From positions 1,116,001 through 1,180,000 of the forward strand of contig CAJXMW010000001.1 of assembly GCA_913056235.1 (NCBI GenBank): a stretch of 64,000 nucleotides of DNA. The letters run 5' to 3'. This document shows positions 42,173-52,031 of this stretch, piece by piece; position 1 is the first letter of the stretch, and every line of letters begins with the position of its first letter. Below the pieces are notes generated by a model that was not told where the DNA came from, made no database searches, and saw only the letters and a program-made list of their open reading frames with translations. Source of the stretch: an uncultured Fodinibius sp. (lineage in GTDB: Bacteria; Bacteroidota; Rhodothermia; Balneolales; Balneolaceae). The position numbers were made by a program, and so were the translations under genes.

Positions 42173-44271
42173 ACTGATGCAGCTTCATTTAATTCTGCTT
42201 GTTCAATGTGTAATCGATCGAATGTTTGGAATTGCACATTTTGGCTAATATCGTTGTACGATAGCACATTTATATCAGGCAAAATTGGTGCCAAAAACTC
42301 AAATAGTGTGTGTCGCAGCACGGGTGAAGTTAGTAGGATTGGGTCGTAGCCCTTGTGAATCATATCCTCAAAAGTACTGGAGGCATTTTTATAAAGTTGC
42401 TCTACCAGGCTGGGTTCAAGGCCAAGTGTATTGGCATTAAGTCCGCCCTGCTGTGCTTGTTGTATTAATCGTGACTCCAAGTTGGGACCCATCATTACGA
42501 CTACAATTTCATTGTCTGCTCCCACAAACCGTTTTGTAATAATTTCTGAAAGTGACGCTCGGCAATATTCTGTTAAAATATCGGTGTTTTGGGTTTGCTG
42601 GCAGTGGTCAGCAAGCGTTTCCAGTATTGTTACCAAGTTGTTAATAGGGATACGCTCACGTAACAATCGTTTGAGTACTTTTTGTATATCTCCAATTCGC
42701 ATACCCTCGGGTACCAGCTCTTCAACGAGCGCAGGAGACTGTTCTTCAATATTATCAACCAGCCGTTTAACCATTTGTCGGTCGATAAGCTTGTGTGCAT
42801 TTTTCTTAAGCACCTCCATTAAGTGAGTGGTGATAACGGCCCCGGCTTCAATTACTGAAAGACCAAATTTTTCCGCCTCCGACTTATTTTTTCCGCTTAC
42901 CCATATCGCATCCATTCCAAAGGTAGGATCTTTTGTTTCAATGCCTTGGATATTTGCGTCAAAATCAGAAGGCACAAGAGCCAGGTGATAATCGGGTAAC
43001 AGCTCGCCGTCGCCCTGTTCAATACCGCGCATCTTAATAATGTAGTGGTTGGCATCGAGTTGAACGTTATCACGGATACGAACTGACGGTATGATGATAC
43101 CCAGCTCTGAAGCTAATTGCTTACGCAATGAGGTAATACGGTCGAGAAGATCACCTCCCTGCTGTTCTTCAACCATCGAGATAAGGCTATAGCCAATTTC
43201 GAGTTCAAGAGTATCCAGCAGCAGGTAATCTTCTACGCTGTCAGATTCGCCCTCAGGTAATTCTTGCTGTTGTTGTGCTTCGGCTGTCTTTTCTTGTTCT
43301 TCGTCTTCATGTCGTTTATAGGCAAGAACAATGAAGAGGCCTCCCATGAATGCAAAGGGGAGAAAAGGCATGCCCGGCATAATACCTAAGAAAAGTACGA
43401 AAAAAGCACCAAGCATAAGAGTTTTGGGATCACCTAAAAGCTGGGTTATCAGTTCCTCACTTAAGTTTCCTTCCGAAGCAGCACGCGAAACAATAAGACC
43501 GGCCGCTGTAGAAATAAGCAGAGCAGGAATCTGCGAGACCAATCCATCCCCAATAGTCAATAGGGTATACAGTTTGGCAGCTTCCGCTAATTCCATTCCA
43601 TTTTGTACGGTACCAATTACAAGACCACCAATGATATTGATACAAGTAATGAGTAATCCAGCAATAACATCCCCCCGCACAAACTTACTGGCACCATCCA
43701 TGGCGCCGTAGAAATCAGCTTCCCGGGCGATTTCTTCTCGCCGCTTTTTGGCTTCTTGATCGGTGATAAGTCCTGCACTTAAATCGGCATCGATAGACAT
43801 CTGTTTACCAGGCATCGCATCCAAGGTAAAGCGTGCGCCAACTTCGGCAATTCGAGTCGCCCCTTTTGTGATAACCACAAAGTTGATAATAATTAGTACA
43901 GCAAAGATGATGATACCTATAACGTAATTGCCCTGTACAATAAAGCCACCGAACGATTCAATAACAGATCCTGCATATCCTTCGCTGAGTATAAGTCGTG
44001 TAGAAGCAATGTTCAGGGAGAGTCGAAAGAGCGTTAAAATAAGTAGCATGCCCGGGAATACAGCAAACTCAAGCGGCTTAAGCGTGTAAAAGGCCACCAG
44101 CATTACAATAATGGACAGTGACACGTTGAGTGCCAAGAAGAAGTCCATCAGCATTGGTGGAAAGGGGATAATCATTATCAGTAAAATGATAATGATACTC
44201 GATGAAATAAGAACATCGGTTTGTAGAAACCGGTTTTTGAGTTTACTTGTCGAAATATTTGTAAAAGCCAT
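42169..44271 (-). CDS. flhA: Flagellar export gate protein FlhA
   Basis: 700 aa, normal length. Eight N-terminal membrane helices in residues 20-310 contain the FHIPEP-type loop (ARFTLDAMPGKQMSIDADLS, AKKRREEIAREADFYGAMDG). The cytoplasmic C-domain (350-690) docks chaperone-substrate complexes (EELVPEGMRIGDIQKVLKRL, EQLYKNASSTFEDM). It follows flhB by eight bases and overlaps flhF. Confidence 0.97.
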   Translation of the reverse strand: MAFTNISTSKLKNRFLQTDVLISSSIIIILLIMIIPFPPMLMDFFLALNVSLSIIVMLVAFYTLKPLEFAVFPGMLLILTLFRLSLNIASTRLILSEGYAGSVIESFGGFIVQGNYVIGIIIFAVLIIINFVVITKGATRIAEVGARFTLDAMPGKQMSIDADLSAGLITDQEAKKRREEIAREADFYGAMDGASKFVRGDVIAGLLITCINIIGGLVIGTVQNGMELAEAAKLYTLLTIGDGLVSQIPALLISTAAGLIVSRAASEGNLSEELITQLLGDPKTLMLGAFFVLFLGIMPGMPFLPFAFMGGLFIVLAYKRHEDEEQEKTAEAQQQQELPEGESDSVEDYLLLDTLELEIGYSLISMVEEQQGGDLLDRITSLRKQLASELGIIIPSVRIRDNVQLDANHYIIKMRGIEQGDGELLPDYHLALVPSDFDANIQGIETKDPTFGMDAIWVSGKNKSEAEKFGLSVIEAGAVITTHLMEVLKKNAHKLIDRQMVKRLVDNIEEQSPALVEELVPEGMRIGDIQKVLKRLLRERIPINNLVTILETLADHCQQTQNTDILTEYCRASLSEIITKRFVGADNEIVVVMMGPNLESRLIQQAQQGGLNANTLGLEPSLVEQLYKNASSTFEDMIHKGYDPILLTSPVLRHTLFEFLAPILPDINVLSYNDISQNVQFQTFDRLHIEQAELNEAASV

Positions 44272-44279
44272 GCTTACCG

Positions 44280-45353
44280 TTAAATATTGTGTTTGTTTTT
44301 AAGCTTGTAGACGTAGGCCAGTATTTCGGCGACAGCGCGATAGAGATCATCGGGGATGTGTTGGTCCACCTCGGCCGAAGCAAAAAGGGCTTGGGCAACA
44401 GGTTTGTTTTCTACTATTGGGATATCAAATTCTTTGGCATAATCTTTAATTTTTTGAGCTCGAAGACGCTGTCCTTTGGCCAACACCAACGGTGCGTTAT
44501 TTTTTTCGGGATCGTATTGCAGAGCAATAGCATAGTGGGTAGGGTTGGTTACAACGACATCCGAATCCATCACCGCATGATCAAGTCGTTTTTGCATAAA
44601 TGATCGCCCCATTTGTTTTCGCTTGTTTTTCATTTCGGGGCTCCCTTCAGATTCTTTATGCTCGTCCTTTACTTCTTTTTTGCTCATCTTAAGATCTTCT
44701 TTGTGCTGATACTGTTGATAAATTGCATCAACTATAGCAAGAATGGTAAGAGCTACAAACGTTCTGGTTAAAAATAGGAGAACATAACTTCCGGCTTCGC
44801 TGATATTGTACTGTAAGGGCATCACAGAAAGGGAAACAAAGTGTTCCATATTGGGAAAGACAGTGAAATAAACGATGAAGCCCATGATTAGTAATTTGAA
44901 GAGTCCTTTAACCAACTCCATGAGCCCTTTCTTCGAAAAAATATTTTGAATACCGGTAATAGGATTCAGCTTCTCGGGTTTTGGCTCAATTGCTTTGAGT
45001 GAAAAAGCACCTTTGGTTTGTATGAGATTTACCACTAATGCGGTGACGACAAGTGCAATGAGAATGGGCGTCATTGCTTCAATTCCATGTTTAAAAGCAA
45101 TGCCCAAGAAAATGACCGCATTATTTTGGTTCTCAAGCGCCAGCTGGGCATTCAGAAAAAAGGTTTCAAAGAGTGCCTTAAAGCGCCCATACATAAATCC
45201 CCCCATACCCACAAACGTCATTACTGAAACCACCATAATCATAACCGAAGAAATTTCGGTGCTGATAGCGACTTGCCCTTCCTCCCGCGCTTTCTCAAGT
45301 CGCTTCTGCGTGGGATCTTCTGTTTTTTCTTGATCTGATTGTTTATCGGACAT
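44280..45353 (-). CDS. flhB: Flagellar export switch protein FlhB
   Basis: 357 aa. Four membrane helices are followed by the cytoplasmic domain with the self-cleavage site NPTH (SDVVVTNPTHYAIALQYDP). The N-terminal SDQEKTEDPTQKRLEKAREE is typical. FlhB switches export from hook to filament substrates after contact with FliK. It is the first gene of the minus-strand flhB-flhA-flhF-orf78-fliA unit. No sigma-54 or sigma-28 promoter of the window type was found upstream. Confidence 0.97.
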   Translation of the reverse strand: MSDKQSDQEKTEDPTQKRLEKAREEGQVAISTEISSVMIMVVSVMTFVGMGGFMYGRFKALFETFFLNAQLALENQNNAVIFLGIAFKHGIEAMTPILIALVVTALVVNLIQTKGAFSLKAIEPKPEKLNPITGIQNIFSKKGLMELVKGLFKLLIMGFIVYFTVFPNMEHFVSLSVMPLQYNISEAGSYVLLFLTRTFVALTILAIVDAIYQQYQHKEDLKMSKKEVKDEHKESEGSPEMKNKRKQMGRSFMQKRLDHAVMDSDVVVTNPTHYAIALQYDPEKNNAPLVLAKGQRLRAQKIKDYAKEFDIPIVENKPVAQALFASAEVDQHIPDDLYRAVAEILAYVYKLKNKHNI

Positions 45354-45638
45354 AACGTATAGTTATATCAAATACGATACCATTATTCGTAATAATTGAT
45401 TTAAGTCTCTTGGGGATGGGGATTGCCAGGATGAGGGAGAAATAATCCCCTTTGACGGAAAACATTTCCATTAAAACGGTGTTTTTAACCGCCATTGCTA
45501 TCTCACCACAAGTTGTATCAAGATAAGCTCATCAGATTAATTAAAAGAGAGGGTAATCCATCATTATATATAGAGGGGACCAATTCGTGTTGTAATAATC
45601 TGCTCTAAAGTAATGGTATAAGCCAACCAAAAAATCGG

Positions 45639-45653
45639 TGGCATAGAATTTGA
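45639..45653 (+). promoter_or_regulatory. Sigma-54 promoter of the flgF operon
   Basis: TGGCATAGAATTTGA has a perfect -24 half and a -12 half TTGA (one change from TTGC), at the right spacing. It would start transcription near 45665, upstream of the preferred flgF ATG at 45724. Confidence 0.6.
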
Positions 45654-45676
45654 AAGTCTTACACCTCAGCCGACAA
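45650..45676 (+). promoter_or_regulatory. Possible overlapping sigma-28-like site before flgF
   Basis: TTGA, 15-base spacer, GCCGACAA: one mismatch in each box against TTAA/GCCGATAA. Its -35 half coincides with the -12 half of the sigma-54 element. Weak, and possibly accidental. Confidence 0.3.
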
Positions 45677-45723
45677 GGTTGGACTTTTTAATTAAAAGCA
45701 ACAATAAAGCATTTAAGGATCTC

Positions 45724-46461
45724 ATGATTGATAGATTACAGGCTCAAATGCAGGCCATGCAGATGCTGACCAAAATGCAGGATGTTACAGCAAATAACCT
45801 TGCGAATATCAATACGCCGGGATTTAAAGGCAGTAACGTTTTTCAAAAAATGGTACAAAAACGTATCGATGGTCAAATGGTGACCCAGGCCGTACCTCAA
45901 CAACAGGTCGATATGCAGCAGGGCGTACTTGAGCCAACTGGGAATCCCCTCGACTTTGGAATTAAGGGGAAAGGATTTTTTGTGGTAGAAAACTCGGAAG
46001 GAGCCCAGTTAACACGAGATGGGCGCATGCATTTTAACAGTAATGGTTTTTTGGTAGATGAAAATGGGTCGCGCGTAATGGGCGATTTCGGACCTATTCA
46101 CATGCCGGAGTATCTAAAAGCAACAGGCCGTGGAGGTGACAAAGCAAACTTAGAAGTTGCTGACGACGGGACTATTCGACTTGATGGTGAGGTGTTTGAT
46201 CGACTTCGCATTGTACAGGTTAAAGATACATCCCAGTTGCAGCGTAAGGGGAGTAATTATTTAAGTGCCCCCGAAGGAGTTATGACTGACGACTCCTCGA
46301 GTAAGATTATGCAGGGGTATTATGAATCTTCGAATGTAGATCCGCTGAACGAAATGGTGGATATGATGAAGACTACAAAGATGTTTGAATCTCAACAGCG
46401 AGCTATGACGACTACAGATCAAATGATGGGTAGAGCGACACAGCAACTAGGAAAATTTTAA
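45724..46461 (+). CDS. flgF: Flagellar distal rod protein FlgF
   Basis: 245 aa from the ATG at 45724, which follows AAGGA. The track start at 45679 is a TTG at or before the expected transcription start. Rod-protein motif (ANNLANINTPGFKGSNVFQK), core (NPLDFGIKGKGFFVVENSEG) and C-terminal VDMMKTTKMFESQQRAMTTT. FlgF or a FlgG paralogue; the order flgF-flgG-flgA supports FlgF. Confidence 0.88.
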   Translation: MIDRLQAQMQAMQMLTKMQDVTANNLANINTPGFKGSNVFQKMVQKRIDGQMVTQAVPQQQVDMQQGVLEPTGNPLDFGIKGKGFFVVENSEGAQLTRDGRMHFNSNGFLVDENGSRVMGDFGPIHMPEYLKATGRGGDKANLEVADDGTIRLDGEVFDRLRIVQVKDTSQLQRKGSNYLSAPEGVMTDDSSSKIMQGYYESSNVDPLNEMVDMMKTTKMFESQQRAMTTTDQMMGRATQQLGKF

Positions 46462-46481
46462 TTCAATAAACGAATAACACT

Positions 46482-47279
46482 ATGCCTTTTAGAGCTTTAA
46501 CAACTGCTTCGCTCGGAATGAGTGCTCAGCAAAAATCGGTAGATAATATTGCCAATAACCTGTCAAACGTAAGTACTACCGGATTTAAAAAGAGTAACAT
46601 CGCTTTTCAGGATCTTTTTTATGAAGATATCGCCGTTTCGAAAGCCGGAGCATCGGCAAATCGAATTTCTAATGATAGTCCACGGTTACAACTTGGCCAC
46701 GGTTCACAGGCAGTATCAACAATTAGGAATTTTACGCAGGGATCTATCTCTGAAACCGGAAACCCACTGGATATGGCGATTAGCGGTGATGGGTTTTTCC
46801 GTGTTGAGAAACCTGATGGTTCCATTGGTTACACGCGGGATGGGAATTTTACCCGCGACTCTTCGGGCATGCTGGTTAATAGTTCCGGTTTGTCTCTGGC
46901 AGAACAGATTGAAGTTCCCATGGAGGCCAAGGCAGTAGATATCTCACAAGATGGTACGGTTACGGCTCTGATGGGGGGCAACAACCGTGAAATTGAATTG
47001 GGTCAAATTGAGTTGGCCCGATTTTCTAATCCTGCAGGCCTCAAAGCTGAGGGTGGTAATCTATTCAGTGAAACCCAGGCCTCGGGAATGCCTTTTGTGG
47101 ATCACCCCGGATCAGAAGGATTTGGGAATGTTCGTCAAGGTTATCTGGAAGGGTCCAATGTGGATGTGGTGACTGAGATGGTTCAGCTTATCGAAGCCCA
47201 ACGGGCCTATGAGACAAATTCAAAGATGGTACAGTCAGCCGAAGATATGATGTCGGTAACTAATTCTATCAAACGATAA
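46482..47279 (+). CDS. flgG: Flagellar distal rod protein FlgG
   Basis: 265 aa, the normal FlgG length. N-terminal NIANNLSNVSTTGFKKSNIA, core NPLDMAISGDGFFRVEKPDG and C-terminal MVQLIEAQRAYETNSKMVQS are diagnostic. It forms the distal rod inside the LP ring. Confidence 0.96.
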   Translation: MPFRALTTASLGMSAQQKSVDNIANNLSNVSTTGFKKSNIAFQDLFYEDIAVSKAGASANRISNDSPRLQLGHGSQAVSTIRNFTQGSISETGNPLDMAISGDGFFRVEKPDGSIGYTRDGNFTRDSSGMLVNSSGLSLAEQIEVPMEAKAVDISQDGTVTALMGGNNREIELGQIELARFSNPAGLKAEGGNLFSETQASGMPFVDHPGSEGFGNVRQGYLEGSNVDVVTEMVQLIEAQRAYETNSKMVQSAEDMMSVTNSIKR

Positions 47280-47285
47280 ACACCA

Positions 47286-48014
47286 ATGATTTTGCACGCT
47301 CGACTAATCATTATTAGCCTGCTTGTCTTTATCGGCCTGGGCGCTATACCTGCCCGGGCAGATATGGACATTCCTGGGGATGACGAGATGAAGTCATTTA
47401 TAGTTAAGAAGGCTTATGAGAAGTTAGAGCGACACTTTACAGCAGGAGAATATCGTTTTGATATTCAACCACGATGGATCCCCAATCAATTATTACAACA
47501 ATCTCCTGCACAGGTTCTTAGCGTTCAGCTTAGTGGACAAATACGACGCTATACCAATTTTGAGGTAGTATATAACCAAAAGGGGAGTCGTAAACGAGCA
47601 GAAATTCAGCTTAAGGTTAAAGCAGAGCAGAAGCTGCCCGTTGTTACTGGTCGCATCCGAAAGGGAGTAAAACTAAAAGAAACACATCTAGCTTACCAGT
47701 GGGTTTCGATAGCTCAAAGTGGGGAATCGTACGTTGCCAGTATCGAAGAATTAATTGGCAAGACTCTTCGCCGGACTCTCTTGTCTGGCCAACCTATCCG
47801 TAAATCGTATGTCAGTAGAGATTTAATTATAAAAGCCGGTGATGAAGTCAACATTTTTATTAAGCGCCGAGGAATTCAGGTGCAAGTGTCCGGTGTGGCG
47901 CGTGAGGATGGAGCCAAAGGGGATCGGATCAAAATTTTTAGCAATGAAACAAATCACAAATATGTGGGCGAAATTCTTCGTCCGGGAGTAATACAATGGA
48001 AAAGTACACTTTGA
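47286..48014 (+). CDS. flgA: P-ring assembly chaperone FlgA
   Basis: 242 aa. A signal peptide (IIISLLVFIGLGAIPARA), a variable first domain and a C-terminal SAF domain (RRTLLSGQPIRKSYVSRDLI, IKAGDEVNIFIKRRGIQVQV). FlgA helps FlgI assemble in the periplasm. It overlaps flgH by 19 bases. Confidence 0.9.
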   Translation: MILHARLIIISLLVFIGLGAIPARADMDIPGDDEMKSFIVKKAYEKLERHFTAGEYRFDIQPRWIPNQLLQQSPAQVLSVQLSGQIRRYTNFEVVYNQKGSRKRAEIQLKVKAEQKLPVVTGRIRKGVKLKETHLAYQWVSIAQSGESYVASIEELIGKTLRRTLLSGQPIRKSYVSRDLIIKAGDEVNIFIKRRGIQVQVSGVAREDGAKGDRIKIFSNETNHKYVGEILRPGVIQWKSTL

Positions 48015-48619
48015 TTGGAAAATGTTTTTTAGCACTGTTTTTAATTGTAGGAATTTCAGGTACAACGTATGGGCAGCGTTCGCTATATAAGGACAATAAA
48101 GCTGTTCAAGTCGGTGATATATTGACAGTTATCTTGCAGGAAAATATATCCGGGAGCACGAGTTCGGATGCCCAAAATGCATCAAATGCCGGTGCAGGCG
48201 CAGGCGGATCGATGGGCGGCAATTTTATGCCTTTTCAACCTACTTTTGGTGCTGATGCCGAAGTGAATTATGAATCAGGTGAGCAAGTCTCGACTAATCA
48301 GGGGCAGCTCTTAGAAGGTTATATGAGTGTAGAGGTTACGGATATGACCTCCACTGGGAATTTAATTGTGTCAGGTACCAGAACGACTGAAATAAACGGT
48401 GAGAAACACCAGATAGATTTAAGAGGGACCGTACGTCCCAAAGATATAAATGGACGAAACCAGGTGTTATCGTACCGACTGGCAAATGCTCAGATAAACT
48501 ATGAGAAAGAAGGTGGGTTAAAAAGCATTACCAAAAAGAAAGGATTTTTTAAACGTGTGGCCTTAACAGTAGTCGGGGTGGCAATTAGTGCTGCGGCAGT
48601 GTTAAAGGCAATGGAATAG
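47996..48619 (+). CDS. flgH: L-ring protein FlgH without a lipobox
   Basis: 207 aa. The FlgH core is clear: QVGDILTVILQENISGSTSS, then VEVTDMTSTGNLIVSGTRTT and GTVRPKDINGRNQVLSYRLA. The N-terminus is an ordinary signal peptide (CFLALFLIVGISGTTYGQ) with no Cys at the cleavage region, so it cannot be lipidated the way enterobacterial FlgH is. It forms the outer-membrane ring. The start overlaps the flgA end. Confidence 0.93.
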   Translation: MEKYTLIGKCFLALFLIVGISGTTYGQRSLYKDNKAVQVGDILTVILQENISGSTSSDAQNASNAGAGAGGSMGGNFMPFQPTFGADAEVNYESGEQVSTNQGQLLEGYMSVEVTDMTSTGNLIVSGTRTTEINGEKHQIDLRGTVRPKDINGRNQVLSYRLANAQINYEKEGGLKSITKKKGFFKRVALTVVGVAISAAAVLKAME

Positions 48620-48649
48620 ATATATAGTTATCTCATTATTTATAAACTC

Positions 48650-49777
48650 ATGAAAAAACAAATACTTATATCAATAACGGTGACTGTTCTTATTGCAATG
48701 GTCGCTGTTAAAAGTAACGCCCAAACCCCATTGAGCCGATTACTTAAGGTAAAAGGGGCGAACACTACCAAGGTAGTGGGGTATGGGCTGGTGGTAGGCT
48801 TAGATCGAAGTGGTGATCGAACGATAAGCAGACGCGGAGCCCAGTTTACGGTTCGGTCAATTGCAAATATGCTTAATAATTTTGGAATTAATGTTGATTC
48901 GGAGCGCCTGCGAACCCGCAATGTTGCTGCTGTAATAGTGACGGCAGATATTGGGCCGTATCACGCATCCGGCAGCGAAATTGATGTTACGATATCGTCG
49001 ATGGGGGATGCCAGTTCTCTGGAAGGGGGCGTACTGTTGGAAACGCCGCTCTTGAATCCTGAAACTAAAGAAATATATGCCTTGGCCCAAGGCCCGGTGC
49101 TAGTGGGAGGTATAAATGAAGAAATAGGCAGTTCTCGTTTTTCACGCAATAGTTCGTTAACAGGAACCATTCCTGGCGGAGGGATAGTAGAATATGATAA
49201 CAACTTTCAACTGAATGCTGATCAACCGCTACACTTGGTGATGTCTCAGCCGGGCTATACAAATGCGCGTAAGGTTGTTGAAGTAATTAATGAAAGTTTT
49301 GATGAAGAGTTAGCCTCGGTCTATAATCCTGGAGTCATTGAGGTGGGATGGCCGGATGCTTTCCAGGAGCCGGGGATGCGCAATATGTTTATCAGCACCA
49401 TCATGGACCAGCAGGTTGAGCTTAAAAAGCCTGCTCGTGTGGTTATTAATGAACGCACTGGTACCATTGTAGCGGGTGGGGGTGTTACTATTGATAACGC
49501 TATGGTTTCGCATGGCAGCGTACAAGTGCGAACTCAAGTAACTCCTTTTGTTAGCCAGCCGCCCCCTTTTAGCGGTGGCGATACAGAAGTGGTTCCTGTG
49601 CCGCAGGTTGGGATTAGCGAAGAGTCGGCGCAAAATGTGGTCTTAGAACCTGATACCAATGTGCAGCAATTGGCTAATGCCTTGGATTCGTTGGGGCTAA
49701 GTCCACGGGATATTATTTCCATTTTCCAGGCGCTTGATCGTGCCGGTGCGCTGCAGGGTGAACTTATTGTGATGTAG
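48650..49777 (+). CDS. flgI: P-ring protein FlgI
   Basis: 375 aa with a signal peptide (ISITVTVLIAMVAVKSNAQ). Signatures: LLKVKGANTTKVVGYGLVVG, NVAAVIVTADIGPYHASGSE, ARVVINERTGTIVAGGGVTI and LGLSPRDIISIFQALDRAGA. It forms the periplasmic ring around the rod. Order flgH-flgI-flgJ. Confidence 0.97.
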   Translation: MKKQILISITVTVLIAMVAVKSNAQTPLSRLLKVKGANTTKVVGYGLVVGLDRSGDRTISRRGAQFTVRSIANMLNNFGINVDSERLRTRNVAAVIVTADIGPYHASGSEIDVTISSMGDASSLEGGVLLETPLLNPETKEIYALAQGPVLVGGINEEIGSSRFSRNSSLTGTIPGGGIVEYDNNFQLNADQPLHLVMSQPGYTNARKVVEVINESFDEELASVYNPGVIEVGWPDAFQEPGMRNMFISTIMDQQVELKKPARVVINERTGTIVAGGGVTIDNAMVSHGSVQVRTQVTPFVSQPPPFSGGDTEVVPVPQVGISEESAQNVVLEPDTNVQQLANALDSLGLSPRDIISIFQALDRAGALQGELIVM

Positions 49778-49812
49778 CATTAAACGAAATTGAAACAGCA
49801 TAATTATAAAAC

Positions 49813-50106
49813 ATGATTAATATGGATATAAGCAATATAGCCCAGTCAATGCCAATGGGATTGGATAAACAAGATTTGGCACAGGAAAAGAAGGAAGAAG
49901 TTGCCATGGAATTCGAAAAAATGTTTGCTCGGCAGCTGGTTAACGAGATGACTAAAGATTCGTTTAAGATGGGCGATAAAAATGGTGTCGCCGGACAGGC
50001 CAACAACATGTATCGACATCACATCACAGATACACTAGCTACTGAAATTGCAGAACAAAGGAAATTGGGAATGGCTGATATGATCTCGGAATATCACAAA
50101 GTGTGA
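49813..50106 (+). CDS. flgJ: Rod-binding protein FlgJ, N-terminal domain only
   Basis: 97 aa. It has the rod-cap domain (EVAMEFEKMFARQLVNEMTK, YRHHITDTLATEIAEQRKLG) but not the C-terminal muramidase of enterobacterial FlgJ. This short form is common outside gammaproteobacteria. A separate hydrolase would have to open the peptidoglycan; none is encoded in the window. Confidence 0.88.
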   Translation: MINMDISNIAQSMPMGLDKQDLAQEKKEEVAMEFEKMFARQLVNEMTKDSFKMGDKNGVAGQANNMYRHHITDTLATEIAEQRKLGMADMISEYHKV

Positions 50107-50148
50107 TAACCTGGTATTAATAATGATAATGGACTAGGAAGGGTAGTT

Positions 50149-50652
50149 ATGGAATCAGAAAAGGCATTTACAGAATTTGGACAAATCATTGATAGACTCG
50201 GTAGACTATCTGATGATATGATAACAGTGATTGATAAACAGATTGAAGCTGTCGTGTCATCCAATGGGGAAGATATTGAACAGTATGTTGAGGAGTACAC
50301 TCATTTGCAAGGAGTGTTCAAAGAACAGGAACACAAGTTTATAGATCACTTGCAAACGATGTTAAACAATGCAGGGATTAAGAGCATCGAAATCCGGTTG
50401 GAACACTTGAAGGAGGCGTATCCTGAAGCTACGGATGCAATTACTGCCTGGCAGGAAAAGCTTGAAAATAAAATAGAGAAGCTGAAAGCGAAGCAACAGA
50501 AACTTAATAACCTGTTGGAATTCGCTGTTGAGAAAAATATGCAGCTTATGCACTCAATTTATAGTCTGCACAATAAAAAGAATACACGATACAGTGCAAA
50601 GGGTAGTAAAAAGGAAATTTCTTCCGGAATAGCACTCAATAAAGAAGCTTAG
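50149..50652 (+). CDS. flgN: Flagellar export chaperone FlgN
   Basis: 167 aa, largely alpha-helical coiled coil (IIDRLGRLSDDMITVIDKQI, LENKIEKLKAKQQKLNNLLE), with a basic tail. Its position right before flgK and flgL and its composition fit FlgN, the chaperone of the hook-filament junction proteins. Sequence conservation in this family is low. Confidence 0.75.
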   Translation: MESEKAFTEFGQIIDRLGRLSDDMITVIDKQIEAVVSSNGEDIEQYVEEYTHLQGVFKEQEHKFIDHLQTMLNNAGIKSIEIRLEHLKEAYPEATDAITAWQEKLENKIEKLKAKQQKLNNLLEFAVEKNMQLMHSIYSLHNKKNTRYSAKGSKKEISSGIALNKEA

Positions 50653-50654
50653 AT

Positions 50655-52025
50655 ATGAAAACATTATTTGAAATAGCGAAGAGTGGCCTTCATGGAGCAG
50701 AACGATCCATGTCGGTTACATCCAATAACATTATTAATGCAGATACCCCAGGGTATAGTCGGCAGCGTGTTGAGAAGTCGCCCAATGGTATGCAGATGGA
50801 TAACTATCATGTCGGGTTAGGTGTAAATATTGATGACGTAAGCCGATTGCGTGATGGTATGAACGATCAGCTTTTAAATAAAAAGCAACAGGATATGGGT
50901 TATCTGCAAAAGAAAGCTGATGTTTATGAAAAGCTTGAATCCTCCCTGGTTTCTGATTATGGGGATAACCTGGATAGCCAGGTTGGTGGATTGTTTGATA
51001 ACTTTTCGGATTTGGCCAGTAATCCACAGGATGTGAGTGTACGAAATAACCTGATTAGTGAGACTCAGCAATTTACAAGCAAGTTGCGGGAAACCAGCCG
51101 GAATGTGGATCAAAATAGTGATTTGGTGAAGAATTTTGCCGGCAAAACGCTTGATTCTATTAATAGCATGTTGAGTGATATTAATGAGCTCAACAGCTCT
51201 ATTAAACAGGCCCAAGCTAAAGGAAATCCCGATTTTGCCAGTCTTGATAAGCGTGTAGCTAAGATGAGTGAACTATCGGAGTTGGTCGAATTTGAAAGTC
51301 AGGAGACGAGTACAGGGGCTGTTGAAATTCAGATTGATGGACACAGCGTGGTGGATGAAAACCGGGCGTACAACATTACTTCGGAAGTAGATGATACCAA
51401 CAAAAAATATCGTCTTAGACTCGAAAATGGTCGTGTAATTGCCCCGGAGGGTGGACAAATTGGCGCTGAAATTGAGATGTATGAAGAAGGTATTCCAGAT
51501 ATTAAGGAGCGTCTCGATAAAATTGCCTCTACAATTGTATCGGAAGTAAATAATATCCACAGCAATGGGTATGGACTGGAAGACAGTATCCAACGTAACT
51601 TTTTTGACCCCTCTGGAACAACCGCGGAAAGTATTTCGATTAATAAGGATTTGGTTGAAAATTCAAAATTTATTGCTGCTTCTGACACAGACGGTGAAGC
51701 CGGAAATGGCGAAATTGCATCACAGATTGCAGAATTGCGTAGTCAGAAAGTCATTGGCAATACAACACAAAATCAGTCACTGACAGATTTTACCATAGGT
51801 ACTATCAGTGAGCCGGGGATTCAGTTGGATGCAGCTAATAATCGTATTGATGCCCGTGACTCGGAAATCCAGATGCTTAAAACACAGCAGGAGCAAGAGG
51901 CTGGCGTTAATATTGATGAAGAGCTTAGCCAGATGATAAAATACCAAAATGCATATCAGGGAGCGGCAAAGGTAATGAGCAGTGCCCAACAAATGTATGA
52001 CACTTTAATTAGTATAGTGAGGTAA
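50655..52025 (+). CDS. flgK: Hook-filament junction protein FlgK
   Basis: 456 aa. N-terminal SVTSNNIINADTPGYSRQRV and C-terminal EELSQMIKYQNAYQGAAKVM are diagnostic. It is shorter than Salmonella FlgK (553 aa) through a reduced surface domain. It sits at the hook-filament junction and starts two bases after the flgN stop. Confidence 0.95.
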   Translation: MKTLFEIAKSGLHGAERSMSVTSNNIINADTPGYSRQRVEKSPNGMQMDNYHVGLGVNIDDVSRLRDGMNDQLLNKKQQDMGYLQKKADVYEKLESSLVSDYGDNLDSQVGGLFDNFSDLASNPQDVSVRNNLISETQQFTSKLRETSRNVDQNSDLVKNFAGKTLDSINSMLSDINELNSSIKQAQAKGNPDFASLDKRVAKMSELSELVEFESQETSTGAVEIQIDGHSVVDENRAYNITSEVDDTNKKYRLRLENGRVIAPEGGQIGAEIEMYEEGIPDIKERLDKIASTIVSEVNNIHSNGYGLEDSIQRNFFDPSGTTAESISINKDLVENSKFIAASDTDGEAGNGEIASQIAELRSQKVIGNTTQNQSLTDFTIGTISEPGIQLDAANNRIDARDSEIQMLKTQQEQEAGVNIDEELSQMIKYQNAYQGAAKVMSSAQQMYDTLISIVR

Positions 52026-52031
52026 TTATTT

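Larger units (their letters stand above)
45354..45723. other. Divergent intergenic region between flhB and flgF
   Basis: About 370 bases. The right part holds the sigma-54 element for flgF and an overlapping weak sigma-28-like match. The left part, upstream of flhB, shows no motif I could assign. I see no gene. Confidence 0.5.

Noticed and set aside
45679-45723. TTG start of flgF in the ORF track
   Set aside because: It lies at or upstream of the expected transcription start. The ATG at 45724 has AAGGA before it and gives the usual rod-protein N-terminus.
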